Of a stretch of 45,500 bases of DNA, positions 1 through 8,184 are shown piece by piece (position 1 is the first letter of the stretch; the number at the start of each line of letters is the position of its first letter). The translations under genes were made by a program, and so were the position numbers. This DNA is from Actinomycetota bacterium (GTDB lineage: Bacteria; Actinomycetota; CADDZG01; WHSQ01), in the NCBI GenBank assembly GCA_030447315.1, contig JAUJPD010000003.1, positions 95,047-140,546 of the forward strand. The letters run 5' to 3'. Below the pieces are notes generated by a model. It did not search any database. It was not told the DNA's origin and saw only the letters and a list, made by a program, of their open reading frames with translations.

Positions 1-342
1 GCGGAAGAGTTGGCTTCGGCGCGCAAGGGGGCCGAGTCGGCCAGTGCCTACGCGCGCCGGATCGCCATCGAGGCGACGCTGTCGAGGCGGTCGGCGGACC
101 GACTGGCGACGATCTGCGAGGCGGCCGAGTTCGCTCCCTCGGATCTGCCCCCTCAGCTGGCAGACGAAGCCAAGCGCCTCGCCCGCCAGCTGAAAAGCGG
201 ATTGTGGTCACAGGCGGGCTGGTGGGGGCGCATCAAGCGTCTGTGGTCGCCTTCTAGTCTGCTCCCCCGGCGCTCCGGGCCCCTCGTGGCGTTCGGTGGA
301 AAGGCCGCGTTCAGCCGGATCCTGTCACTGGGCCGCTCGTAG
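1..342 (+). CDS. C-terminal end of a probable transglutaminase/DUF4129-type membrane protein (5' partial)
   Basis: The frame is open from base 1 and stops with TAG at 340-342, so only the last 113 codons are present and the start lies off the left edge. The tail has a helical, Ala/Arg-rich part followed by a basic, tryptophan-rich end (motif WGRIKRLWSPSSLL). From family memory, this resembles the cytoplasmic tail of actinobacterial TgpA-like transglutaminase/DUF4129 proteins, which often sit near MerR and DUF3040 genes. No catalytic part is visible, so the function is an inference. The last 18 bases overlap the 3' end of the convergent merR-type gene. Confidence that it codes is higher than confidence in the name. 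Confidence 0.55.
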   Translation, partial: AEELASARKGAESASAYARRIAIEATLSRRSADRLATICEAAEFAPSDLPPQLADEAKRLARQLKSGLWSQAGWWGRIKRLWSPSSLLPRRSGPLVAFGGKAAFSRILSLGRS

Positions 343-843
343 GCGACGTCTCACCGCGGGGTCGAGATCTTGCTCGAGCTGTGACTCCAAGCGTCCGAGG
401 GCCGCGACGAACTCCTTGCGGTCGTAGAGGTATTCGGCCACCCGGCCGTCCACCTTGCGAGCGATGTCGTCGATCGCCAGGAAGAAAGCCATCTGCCCCT
501 CTTTCAGCGCGTCTAGAACCTCGCCGTCGGTGCGACAGATCTTGAAGATGCTCTTTCCGTCGGTGACGAGCTTGACCTCGGAGAGATGCTCCTCCAGGCC
601 CGCCTTCTTGCGCAGGTACTCATAGGCACGGCGCACCCTTTGCAAGCTCATCCCGCCATTGAGCAGCGAGCGGATGACGTTCAACGCCACCAGGTCACGG
701 AACGAGTACAACCGGCGCACCCCGGGCCTTCCTCCGGTCTCCTGCACGCTGGGTCTGACGAGCCCGATCCGGTCCCAGTAGCGCAATTGATGCGGCGTGC
801 ATCCCGTGAATCGCGATGCCTGTTCGGCGGTAAAACCCTCCAT
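325..843 (-). CDS. MerR-family transcriptional regulator
   Basis: This is a 172-residue protein. Residues about 4-75 form a winged helix of the MerR type: an N-terminal helix-turn-helix (FTAEQASRFTGCTPHQLRYW), the wing with the GVRRLYSFRDL motif, then a second helical pair. The rest is a helical linker and effector region with no metal-binding cysteine cluster, so a metal sensor is unlikely and the ligand is unknown. MerR proteins usually bend an over-long promoter spacer to activate a nearby gene. The likely target is unclear; the 195-base gap between its start and the DUF3040 gene carries no obvious operator. The ATG at 843 has a GGAGG about 12 bases upstream, which is a loose spacing. Confidence 0.88.
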   Translation of the reverse strand: MEGFTAEQASRFTGCTPHQLRYWDRIGLVRPSVQETGGRPGVRRLYSFRDLVALNVIRSLLNGGMSLQRVRRAYEYLRKKAGLEEHLSEVKLVTDGKSIFKICRTDGEVLDALKEGQMAFFLAIDDIARKVDGRVAEYLYDRKEFVAALGRLESQLEQDLDPAVRRRLRAAQ

Positions 844-1038
844 AGGACGCGCAGACCTCCAAGGCTTTTCTTAAACGAGCTCGTCGACGTAGATGCTGCT
901 GCGTACACCCCCGGGGAGCCGAGTGTAGAGGTCGGTTCCCCCGCCGCCACAGCGACGGGTTGGAATGTAACGCGAGCGCTCGCATCGCGGCAAGCCAGAA
1001 GGCGCAACAACGCCCAGTGCGCGAAAGTTTCTGCGCGT

Positions 1039-1407
1039 TCAGTCCTTCTTGTAGCGTCCCCGGACGCGCTCTTCCCACTCCGAGAACGCACGCCCCAGCC
1101 GGTCGGCAGGTCTGCGAACCAGATCTGAGGGAGATCCCACCGAGCGCGCCGCGCCGGCGATCAGCACGATACCTAGAACCATCGCGGCGAAAGCCATGAC
1201 GCCGACGATGACCACGGTCGAGTAGAAGAACACGAACAGACCGATGAAACCCGCTACGAACGAGAGCGCTCCCAGCCGGGCTCGCTTACGCTCATCGCGT
1301 TGCGCCGCCTTGCGATCTTTCGATGTCCGCGCGTTCGCGCGATCCTCTTGGTAGAGGTTCTTTTCGATCTCGTCGAGGATGCGCTGCTCGTGGTCGGAGA
1401 GAGGCAC
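1039..1407 (-). CDS. DUF3040 small membrane protein
   Basis: This is a 122-residue protein starting at GTG 1407 with the family-typical MPLSDHEQRILDEIEKNLY opening. A charged, coiled N-terminal part is followed by two adjacent hydrophobic segments (about residues 47-88) and a basic tail. DUF3040 is an actinobacterial family of unknown function, usually found beside dinB and the cell-division (mraZ/dcw) region; here it is next to dinB. A longer reading frame to 1533 exists, but the upstream codons overlap dinB and do not resemble the family. The GTG start is also supported by a TATAAT box just upstream. Confidence 0.85.
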   Translation of the reverse strand: MPLSDHEQRILDEIEKNLYQEDRANARTSKDRKAAQRDERKRARLGALSFVAGFIGLFVFFYSTVVIVGVMAFAAMVLGIVLIAGAARSVGSPSDLVRRPADRLGRAFSEWEERVRGRYKKD

Positions 1408-1416
1408 TGTCTTCAG

Positions 1417-1445
1417 ATTATAGAAAGGCTCCCGACTAATCTGAA
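1417..1445 (-). promoter_or_regulatory. Promoter for the DUF3040 gene, probably leaderless
   Basis: On the minus strand a perfect TATAAT (1417-1422) ends 9 bases before the GTG start and is preceded by TTCAGA (1440-1445) with a 17-base spacer. Transcription would begin at or a few bases before the start codon. The -35 box overlaps the dinB stop codon. Confidence 0.6.
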
Positions 1446-2638
1446 CCCGTCTCGCTGCGGTCGAGCAACGCCGCCGGGCCAACCGCCTCGGAACCGAACC
1501 GGCGCCGGATGGAGTCCATGGCGTCGGCGGCATCGTCCCACCGCTGATGCAGGCCGCTCGAAAGCTCGCCCTCTGCCAGCAACGAGAGCTGGCGGTTCGG
1601 CGGGCCGACCGTCAATCCCGTGACGCTCACCCCCAGCAACCTGATCCTCAAGCGATCCTGGCTCACCTTGTCGAACAAGCCCCGGGCCACCTCGTAGATG
1701 GCGGGCGTCGTGTCCACCTCGGCCCCCAGGGTCCGAGAGCGCGTGATGGTGGTGAAGTTAGAGAAACGGACCTTCAACGTCACCGTCCGGCCACACAGGT
1801 TCTTCATGCGCAGGCGCTCGGCGGTGCGGTCGGCGAGCCTCAGGAGCTCCCGGGCGATCTCGTCGGGGGAATCCAGGTCGTAAGAGAAAGTCTCTTCGGA
1901 GCCCACCGAGCGGGCCGGCTCGTTCGGCACGACCGGGCGCTCGTCGAGGCCCACCGCCAGAGCATGGAGATGCGCTCCGAGCGACTCGCCGACGGCTCTG
2001 GCCAACGTCCTCTCGGAGACGGCCGCCAGGTCGCCCACGGTCTTCAGCCCCAGCCTCTCCAATGTCGTGGCGGTCTGAGGCCCCACACCCCACAGCGCCG
2101 TCACCGGCAGAGGATGGAGGAACCCGATGACGTCGCCTGCCGCCACCACGAGCAGGCCGTCGGGCTTGCCCCGGGCCGAAGCGAGCTTCGCGAGGAACTT
2201 GTTCGGCGCCACGCCGACCGTGCAGCTCAGCCCCAGCGCCTTCACCCGCTCTTTTATCTGGACGGCTATGTCGGCCGGGGGGCCGAAGATCCGGACGGAT
2301 CCCGACACGTCGAGGAAGGCTTCGTCGAGCGACAGAGGCTCGACCAACGGGGTGAACGAGGTGAAGACGTCTCTGATCTTGATGGAGAAATCTCGATAGG
2401 ACTCGAAATCATTGGGGACGTAGACGGCGTGCGGGCACAGCCTGCGTGCGGTCACCATGGGCATGGCCGAGGTGACCCCGTACCTGCGAGCCTCGTAGGA
2501 GGCCGAGGTCACCACGCCCCTGCCCCCTTGCCCTCCGACCACCACCGGGCGTCCCCGAAGCGACGGGTCCTTGATCTCCTCCACGGATGCATAGAAGGCA
2601 TCCATGTCGACGTGAAGGATGGGCTCGGTCACCGCCAT
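1436..2638 (-). CDS. dinB: DNA polymerase IV (Y-family translesion polymerase)
   Basis: This is a 400-residue protein, the normal size for Pol IV. The catalytic carboxylates are visible in HVDMDAFYASVE (residue ~8 onward) and SLDEAFLDV, followed by the thumb helix-hairpin-helix region (LWGVGPQTATTLERLGL) and the little-finger domain. It copies past damaged bases with low fidelity. The reading frame is open to 2785, but ATG 2638 is chosen because it gives the family start (MAVTEPILHVDMDAF) and has a TATCGT box 6 bases upstream. It is divergent from the ligD-type gene, and the 85-base gap is GC-rich with no LexA box. Confidence 0.95.
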   Translation of the reverse strand: MAVTEPILHVDMDAFYASVEEIKDPSLRGRPVVVGGQGGRGVVTSASYEARRYGVTSAMPMVTARRLCPHAVYVPNDFESYRDFSIKIRDVFTSFTPLVEPLSLDEAFLDVSGSVRIFGPPADIAVQIKERVKALGLSCTVGVAPNKFLAKLASARGKPDGLLVVAAGDVIGFLHPLPVTALWGVGPQTATTLERLGLKTVGDLAAVSERTLARAVGESLGAHLHALAVGLDERPVVPNEPARSVGSEETFSYDLDSPDEIARELLRLADRTAERLRMKNLCGRTVTLKVRFSNFTTITRSRTLGAEVDTTPAIYEVARGLFDKVSQDRLRIRLLGVSVTGLTVGPPNRQLSLLAEGELSSGLHQRWDDAADAMDSIRRRFGSEAVGPAALLDRSETGSD

Positions 2639-2644
2639 GGAGTC

Positions 2645-2650
2645 ACGATA
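2645..2650 (-). promoter_or_regulatory. -10 box for dinB (leaderless type)
   Basis: Minus-strand TATCGT lies 6 bases before the dinB ATG. No convincing -35 box is seen in the GC-rich sequence upstream. This matches the TANNNT-N6 pattern seen at several other starts in the window. Confidence 0.5.
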
Positions 2651-2723
2651 AGGGCCGGGGCCGACGCCCCGGCCCGCCCGACCGGGTGGTTCCATAGGCC
2701 CGGGCGCGGGTAATCCGAGGCGC

Positions 2724-3647
2724 ATGTCGACCAAGACCCAGTTATCGGTGGGAAGGCGCAAGCTCCAGGTGTCGAACCTCGACAAGATCTTCTATCCGGC
2801 GACCGGAACCACCAAAGGCGACGTCATCGACTACTACCGCAAGGTGGCACCCGTTCTGTTGCCGCACCTCAAGAACAGGTTCGTGACGCTCAAGCGCTAC
2901 CCGAACGGGGTCGACGGCAAGTTCTTCTACGAGAAGGAATGTCCCTCGCATCGACCCGAGTGGGTCAAGACCGCGGCGATGGTGCGCAAGAAGGACCGCA
3001 AAGCGGTGAACTACTGCCTGTTGAACGACCAGGCAAGCTTGGTGTGGTCGGCGAACCTCGCCAACCTCGAGCTGCACACGTCTCTGGCGCGCGCCGGCGA
3101 CTTCTACCGCCCCACCGCCATGGTCTTCGACCTCGACCCGGGCCCCCCCGCCGGCATCCTCGAATGCGCGCGCGTGGCGATGCTGCTCGAGTCGATCCTC
3201 GAGGAAGCCGGCCTCGAGTCGTTCCCGAAGACGTCGGGCTCCAAGGGGCTCCAGCTCTTCGTTCCTTTGAACACCGCGGTCACCTACGACGACACCAAGC
3301 CGTTCGCCCACGAGCTCGCCCTTCATCTGGAAGCCCAGCACCCCGACCTGGTCATCTCGAAGCAAGGACGCGCGGAGCGAGAGGGCCGGGTTCTGGTCGA
3401 CTGGAGCCAGAACGACGACCACAAGACGACGGCTTCCGTCTACACCCTGAGGGCCAAAGAGCGTCCCACGGCGTCCACACCGGTCACGTGGCAGGAGTTG
3501 AAGAAGGCGGTGCGCGCCCAGAGGCCGGACCTCCTCGTCTTCGAAGCCGCAGAGGTCCTAAGCCGCATCGAGCGCCACGGCGACCTATTCGAGCCGGTGC
3601 GCAAGCTCAAACAGAAGCTGCCCCCTGATCTCCTCGGTAGATGCTAG
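2724..3647 (+). CDS. Stand-alone LigD polymerase/primase domain protein (NHEJ)
   Basis: This is a 307-residue member of the archaeo-eukaryotic primase superfamily as found in LigD. The catalytic acidic pair is DLD (residues 136-138, in VFDLDPGPP), the conserved SGSKGLQLFVPL block is at 171-182, and the third acidic residue is in DWSQN (D226). In non-homologous end joining this domain adds ribo- or deoxynucleotides at broken ends before ligation, with Ku and a ligase. No ligase, phosphoesterase or Ku gene is in the window, so it is the split-gene form common in some actinobacteria. It shares a divergent promoter region with dinB and is convergent with dnaE2. Confidence 0.93.
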   Translation: MSTKTQLSVGRRKLQVSNLDKIFYPATGTTKGDVIDYYRKVAPVLLPHLKNRFVTLKRYPNGVDGKFFYEKECPSHRPEWVKTAAMVRKKDRKAVNYCLLNDQASLVWSANLANLELHTSLARAGDFYRPTAMVFDLDPGPPAGILECARVAMLLESILEEAGLESFPKTSGSKGLQLFVPLNTAVTYDDTKPFAHELALHLEAQHPDLVISKQGRAEREGRVLVDWSQNDDHKTTASVYTLRAKERPTASTPVTWQELKKAVRAQRPDLLVFEAAEVLSRIERHGDLFEPVRKLKQKLPPDLLGRC

Positions 3648-3684
3648 ATGCTGCCACCCCGGCGGGATGGGCTTGGCTGATGGC

Positions 3685-6600
3685 TCAGCGACCGGCGCTG
3701 CCCCCGCTCGCGTGCCAGAGTCGGCCGGGAGCGGCATCGGTGGCGCTGGTGTCCAGCCCCCGGAAGGATTGCTTCTTGCGCTGGCGTCCCAGAGCCGCCG
3801 CCAGAGAGTGGCCCTGCTTGCGATCATCGGCCACCTCGGCAAGGTCGAAGACCTCGTTCACCACCACCGTGAGGCCGACGTTGCCCGGAGCGGTCTCATA
3901 GATCCGAGACGCTCCTCCCCGTTTCCTGACGACTCCCCGCACGAGCAGCAACCAGGAGTGGAACACCGTCCTCGCCGCGCGCTCTTGCGCCCGTTCGAAG
4001 ACGGTCACGTCGATCGGGCCGGTGAGGTCGTCGATGGTGACGAAGATGATCCGTTGGCCGGAGCGGATCGCAGGGGTCTGGCTGGCGACCTTCACACCGG
4101 CTACCCACACCTCGGAGTTGTTGCGCAGGGAGCCGAGCTTGCTCGCCGGGCTACAACCAAGCTCGCTCAGCAACGGCTCGTAGAGCGACATGATGTGACG
4201 GCGGGCATCGATGCCGGAGACCTCGAGCTCGGCCTGGGTCTCTTCCAGCGGCGTGTACGGGGGCAACCCGGGAAGCGCTTCGGTGATCGACTCCTCCAAG
4301 ACGAACCCCATCTGGCTACCGGGCCGGTGCCTCGGCTGCGACGACAGGTCGAGCACCCGCCACATCAGCTCGTGACGCGTCCGGTTCTCGATCCCATCCA
4401 AGGCCCCTACATGGATCAGGTTCTCGAGCACCGGCTGCGATAACTCGGTCCGTCGCCACAGGTCTTCGAGCGAGGCAAAGGACCCACCGGCGCGCGCATC
4501 CAGCAGGGAGTCCATCTCGGCCTCGGACATCCCCCGCACCTCGGACAACGCGAGGCGGATGCCGGGCACCGGTGGCCGGCCCACGGTCTCGACCCGATAG
4601 ACCCGATCGGAAGAGTTGATGTCGATCGGCAAGATCGGGATCCCGAAGTTGCGGGCATCGGCCACGATCAATCGCCGTGGATACATCCCGGGGTCATGCG
4701 TCAGGACCCCGGCGAGGAACGCGGCCGGATAGTGCGCCTTCAACCAGGCCGAGAGATAGGTGGGCAGAGCGAAGGCGGCCGCATGGGACTTGCAGAACCC
4801 GAACGACGCGAAGCTGAAGACCTCTTTCCACAGAGACTCGGCCTGGCGAGGCTCGAACCCGTTGCGGATCGCGGACGAGATGAACCACGACGCCACGTCT
4901 TCTCGGGGCGGAGTGACCTCGATGGGGCCCGCCACCCCATGGAAGTGAACGCGCTGGTCCTTGACCCACCCCTCACCCACACGAGCACCGGGGTCCCGGC
5001 CCGGGGGAGGCGCTCCGAGGGGGGTTGCGAGACCGGCACCGGGCGCGCCCTCATGGCTCAGCTTGTGCCTGGGCCTGTGGCCGGGATCGCCCGGCAGGCT
5101 CGGTCGCTCGGCGTCTAGGTGACGCCGCACGTAGTCGGCGTCCGCCAGCGAGCATCCGGTCACCGCGGCGATCACCCTGATCACCTGCTCGTGGAACACC
5201 ACGACACCCTTGGTCTCTCGCAGGATCGGCTTCAGACCGGCATGCGGGTAGCTGACCTCTTGGAAGCCGTGATAGCGGTCGAGGAAGGGCGAGACCATGT
5301 CGGACTTCACCGGGCCGGGTCGGAACAGCGAGATGTCGATGATGAGGTCTTCGAACCGGTTCGGTTGATAGCGAGCGAGCAGCTCGCGCTGACCCGGGGA
5401 CTCGATCTGGAAACAGCCCAGCGTCTTGGAGGTCTTGATCAGCTTGTAGGTGGCCGGATCGTCGTGCGGCAGACGGTCGAGGTCGACGAGGTCTCCGTGG
5501 GCCCGCTCGATCTCTTGGGTCGCATGGGAGATCGAGGACAGCATCCGCACGCCCAGCACATCGAGCTTGGCCAACCCGAGCTCTTCGACGTCGTCCTTGT
5601 CGGCCTGCAGCATCGTGAAGCCGCCGTATGACTCTTGCATCGGGACCCGGTCGGCGAGATCCGGAGACGACAGGATCACACCGGACGGGTGCAACGCGAG
5701 ATGACGAGGAAAGCCGTCGATGGCGAGACACAGCTCGAACAGCTGCTCGAGCTGCCCGGCCCTCAGATTCGTACCCGCCAGCTCGGGAAGGCGTTCTATC
5801 GCCTGAGGGATATCCCTGGCCCTCACCCGCGGGAACGCCTTCGCCACCAGATCGATCTCGCCGGCGGGCATGCCCAACGCCTTGCCGACCTCACGGATCG
5901 CCATACGCGCTCGGAACGTATCGACCATGCAGCACATCGCGGTCTGGTCGCGCCCGTAGGAGTCCAAGATGTGGGCGAGCACCTCCTCACGCCGGTGCGA
6001 CTCGACATCGACGTCGATATCCGGAAGCTCCTCCCGCCGCTCGTTCATGAAGCGCTCGAACAGCAAGTCGTAGCGAACAGGATCCACATCGGAGATCCCG
6101 AGCACGTAACAGACCAGCGAACCGGCTGCGCTGCCCCGGCAGGCGCACCGGATCCCCAACACCTGACGGGTGTGCTCGATGATGTCTGCCACCAGCAGGA
6201 AATAAGCCGCGAACCCCATCTTGTAGATGAGCTGCAGCTCGTGCTGGAGGCGCTCGTCGACGTGCCGGGTGATCCTGTCGAAGCGCCGGTGTGCTCCTTC
6301 GTAACAGCGCCTCGCCAGCGCACCGGTGGGGGTCTCGCCCGGTGGCATGGGAAGGTCGGGGAAGTGATAGGTGCCGAGGTCTAGGTCGAACTCACAGGCC
6401 TCGGTGATACGCAGGGTCTCGTCGGCGGCCTCGGGGATGTCGGCGAACAGCTCCCGCATCGCCCCGGGCGCTTTGAAGCCATACTCCGAGTTCGAGCGCA
6501 GCGCCTGGGTCTTGGAGAGCGGCACGATCTGTTTGATCGCGTGAAGGAGCTCGTGCGTGACAGCCTCACGAGGGCTTGGATAGTGCACGTCGTTGGTGGC

Positions 6601-7164
6601 GACGAGGGTGATCCCGGTCTCGCGAGCGATCCCGATCAACCGATCCCGCAGCGTCCGGGCCCCGTAACCGCGGTGATCGAAGACCTCTATCCGGAAACCG
6701 TCACCGACCGCGTCACGCCAGCGGCGCGCCGCTTCGATCGCCTGCGGCATCGCTCCGGCGGCTGCCAAACGCGCGACCTCGCCCCGCTCGCATCCCGACA
6801 ACAGAAAGAGCCCCTCGGCCCGCTCGGCCACGGCGCTCATCGTGGTGGCGGGCCGGCCCCGCTCGTTGGTCATATGCGCCCGTGAGATGAGACGACAGAG
6901 GTTCGCATAGCCGGTCGCGCTCTGGGCGAGGGCGGTGACGTGAGCACCATCGTCCAGCGTGAGCTCGGCGCCATAGATCGGCTTGACCCCTGCATCCCTG
7001 CAGGCGCGGGCGAAGCGGACCGCGCCCGTCAAAGCATCGTGGTCGGTGAGAGCTACCGCCTCGTAACCCAGAGCGGCCGCCATCGGCGGCAACGCCTCGG
7101 CCGGGATCGCGCCGTCGAGCAACGACCACGTGGAATGACAATGGAGATGCACGAATCCGCTCAT
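3685..7164 (-). CDS. dnaE2: Error-prone DNA polymerase III alpha subunit DnaE2 (ImuC)
   Basis: This is a 1159-residue protein. The N-terminal PHP domain begins with the metal-site histidines of VHLHCHSTWSLLDG. Palm aspartates are in PDIDVDVE (around residue 382) and KLDVLG (around 535). The fingers motif FASFGFCKSHAAAFALPTY and a C-terminal helix-hairpin-helix/OB region follow. Typical DnaE2 is near 1050-1090 residues. The extra length is mostly an insertion of about 73 residues (~683-756), rich in Pro, Gly and Arg, between DYVRRHL and the segment before FASFGFCKSHA. DnaE2 performs SOS mutagenesis together with ImuA'/ImuB, which are not in the window. It lies 13 bases downstream of the thioesterase gene, within a run of genes that may start at the LexA-covered promoter near 8.2 kb. 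Confidence 0.95.
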   Translation of the reverse strand: MSGFVHLHCHSTWSLLDGAIPAEALPPMAAALGYEAVALTDHDALTGAVRFARACRDAGVKPIYGAELTLDDGAHVTALAQSATGYANLCRLISRAHMTNERGRPATTMSAVAERAEGLFLLSGCERGEVARLAAAGAMPQAIEAARRWRDAVGDGFRIEVFDHRGYGARTLRDRLIGIARETGITLVATNDVHYPSPREAVTHELLHAIKQIVPLSKTQALRSNSEYGFKAPGAMRELFADIPEAADETLRITEACEFDLDLGTYHFPDLPMPPGETPTGALARRCYEGAHRRFDRITRHVDERLQHELQLIYKMGFAAYFLLVADIIEHTRQVLGIRCACRGSAAGSLVCYVLGISDVDPVRYDLLFERFMNERREELPDIDVDVESHRREEVLAHILDSYGRDQTAMCCMVDTFRARMAIREVGKALGMPAGEIDLVAKAFPRVRARDIPQAIERLPELAGTNLRAGQLEQLFELCLAIDGFPRHLALHPSGVILSSPDLADRVPMQESYGGFTMLQADKDDVEELGLAKLDVLGVRMLSSISHATQEIERAHGDLVDLDRLPHDDPATYKLIKTSKTLGCFQIESPGQRELLARYQPNRFEDLIIDISLFRPGPVKSDMVSPFLDRYHGFQEVSYPHAGLKPILRETKGVVVFHEQVIRVIAAVTGCSLADADYVRRHLDAERPSLPGDPGHRPRHKLSHEGAPGAGLATPLGAPPPGRDPGARVGEGWVKDQRVHFHGVAGPIEVTPPREDVASWFISSAIRNGFEPRQAESLWKEVFSFASFGFCKSHAAAFALPTYLSAWLKAHYPAAFLAGVLTHDPGMYPRRLIVADARNFGIPILPIDINSSDRVYRVETVGRPPVPGIRLALSEVRGMSEAEMDSLLDARAGGSFASLEDLWRRTELSQPVLENLIHVGALDGIENRTRHELMWRVLDLSSQPRHRPGSQMGFVLEESITEALPGLPPYTPLEETQAELEVSGIDARRHIMSLYEPLLSELGCSPASKLGSLRNNSEVWVAGVKVASQTPAIRSGQRIIFVTIDDLTGPIDVTVFERAQERAARTVFHSWLLLVRGVVRKRGGASRIYETAPGNVGLTVVVNEVFDLAEVADDRKQGHSLAAALGRQRKKQSFRGLDTSATDAAPGRLWHASGGSAGR

Positions 7165-7177
7165 GTTGCAGAGCGAT

Positions 7178-7594
7178 CTAGAGAGAGGCGGCTATCTCCG
7201 TTCCGCTGATCTTGGCGACCAGCCGTCCTTGCTCGTCGGTGATCTCGGCCTCCGCGAACAGCAAGCGCTTGCCGGTCTTCAGCAATCGTCCCGTCCCGGT
7301 GATCGTGGTTCCCGCGGGGGCCGGGCGCAGGAACGAGATCTTCATCTCGGCAAGCGCGGGATAGGAATCGTCCGGAAGCTGCGTCGCGCACAGCCCGCCC
7401 AGAACCGCATCCGCGAACGCGGCCAGCACTCCTCCTTGTAGGTTGCCCGCCGAGTTGCACAGCTCGGCAGGAACGGTCCAGGTGAAGGTGACCTCGTTGG
7501 GGTCTTGGGTCTGGCGGCGCTGGAAGCCGAGGGTTTCGTTGGCGGGGATGGAAAAGGCCCCATCGAGATAGGCCTCCCAGCGCGTGCGCGGCAT
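7178..7594 (-). CDS. PaaI-type hotdog-fold thioesterase
   Basis: This is a 138-residue single hotdog domain. The family signature, a helix after a Gly-rich turn with a catalytic acidic residue, is seen as NLQGGVLAAFADAVLG, followed by the strand MKISFLRPAPAG. Such proteins hydrolyse acyl-CoA thioesters in the cytoplasm; the substrate cannot be told. Start ATG 7594 is preferred over the upstream start at 7603 because a good promoter (TTGAGC-N18-TATCGT) ends 7 bases before it, and MPRTRWEAYL is a plausible N-terminus. It sits between the DUF6504 gene and dnaE2, with only 13 bases to dnaE2. Confidence 0.85.
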   Translation of the reverse strand: MPRTRWEAYLDGAFSIPANETLGFQRRQTQDPNEVTFTWTVPAELCNSAGNLQGGVLAAFADAVLGGLCATQLPDDSYPALAEMKISFLRPAPAGTTITGTGRLLKTGKRLLFAEAEITDEQGRLVAKISGTEIAASL

Positions 7595-7601
7595 GGCCCG
7601 C

Positions 7602-7631
7602 ACGATAAGCGGTGGGCTCCGGCGAGCTCAA
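7602..7631 (-). promoter_or_regulatory. Promoter for the thioesterase gene, overlapping the DUF6504 stop
   Basis: Minus strand: -35 TTGAGC (7626-7631), 18-base spacer, -10 TATCGT (7602-7607), then 7 bases to the ATG. It lies across the end of the DUF6504 gene, so the thioesterase and dnaE2 could be transcribed without the SOS promoter. Confidence 0.5.
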
Positions 7632-7939
7632 TCCCATAGTCGAGCTATGCGCCACGCGCGCTTCAAACGATCGAAGTAGATGTCGTAAACCGCCGACGGC
7701 GACACCATGAACCCGTCGGGATCGAGATCGCCCGTGGCGACCAGGCCCGCGGGCCGCGCCAGCACCCGGAAGTACTCGCGTTCGCGGGCGCGCGCTTGGT
7801 CCCACCACTCCCCCGCATCTCGCCACGAAGACAGCTGCTCGTCGACCTCGTAACGTCGTCCGCGCCAGGAGAACCCGACCGGCCCCCGCAGATGTGGATC
7901 GGCCGTGACCTCGATCGGATCGTCGTAACGCTTGGCCAC
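7628..7939 (-). CDS. DUF6504 family protein
   Basis: This is a 103-residue soluble protein with the family pattern of a short beta-rich domain: FSWRGRRYEVDEQLSSWRD, a Trp-rich GEWW segment, a REYFRV strand, and a closing YDIYFDRLKRAWRIARLWD. From family memory, DUF6504 genes accompany DNA polymerase genes of the imuB/dnaE2/dinB type in actinobacteria; the biochemical role is unknown. The GTG start at 7939 has GAAGGAG close in front. It is the first gene downstream of the LexA-controlled promoter near 8.2 kb, which supports a role in the damage response. Confidence 0.75.
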   Translation of the reverse strand: MAKRYDDPIEVTADPHLRGPVGFSWRGRRYEVDEQLSSWRDAGEWWDQARAREREYFRVLARPAGLVATGDLDPDGFMVSPSAVYDIYFDRLKRAWRIARLWD

Positions 7940-8177
7940 GGCTCCTTCGTTCTCGCTATGGAGGTTTTCGCGTTCTCGTTCCGTAAATGACTAAGGGGCC
8001 GATCGCTTCGCCTCCGCGGAGCGCCCGGACCCTTCAGATGACTAAGGGAGCCCGACCGACCCGTCCCGCTGAGGAGACGGGCCCATCGGGCCCCCGGTCT
8101 ACGTTCGCTTCAGGAGGCGGGGCCGGGGAACCCACTCGGCCTCGGGGAGAGAGCCGGCCTGACCTGAATCGAACGTA
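7940..8177 (-). other. Long structured 5' leader of the DUF6504-dnaE2 transcription unit; no convincing gene
   Basis: If transcription starts inside the LexA box, the mRNA has a leader of about 238 bases. It contains a GGGCCC-ATC-GGGCCC hairpin (8079-8093), a CTCCGCGGAG dyad near 8011-8020, and two copies of an 11-base repeat (ATGACTAAGGG on the plus strand at 7987-7997 and 8038-8048). A 66-codon plus-strand frame (7987-8187) is Pro/Arg-rich, lacks a ribosome site and looks spurious. No known riboswitch class is recognised. Confidence 0.35.
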
Positions 8178-8184
8178 TGTTCGA
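8169..8184 (-). promoter_or_regulatory. LexA (SOS) box
   Basis: The sequence TCGAACGTATGTTCGA is a perfect 6+6 palindrome with a 4-base spacer. It matches the actinobacterial/Gram-positive LexA operator (CGAAC-N4-GTTCG). It overlaps the last base of the minus-strand -10 box and the predicted start point, so bound LexA would block leftward transcription toward DUF6504 and dnaE2. The plus-strand RTX-like gene starts 131 bases away and is a less likely target. Confidence 0.88.

Noticed and set aside
1547-2713. A 388-codon plus-strand frame
   Set aside because: It is antisense to dinB, rich in Arg/His/Gln from GC bias, and has no family features.
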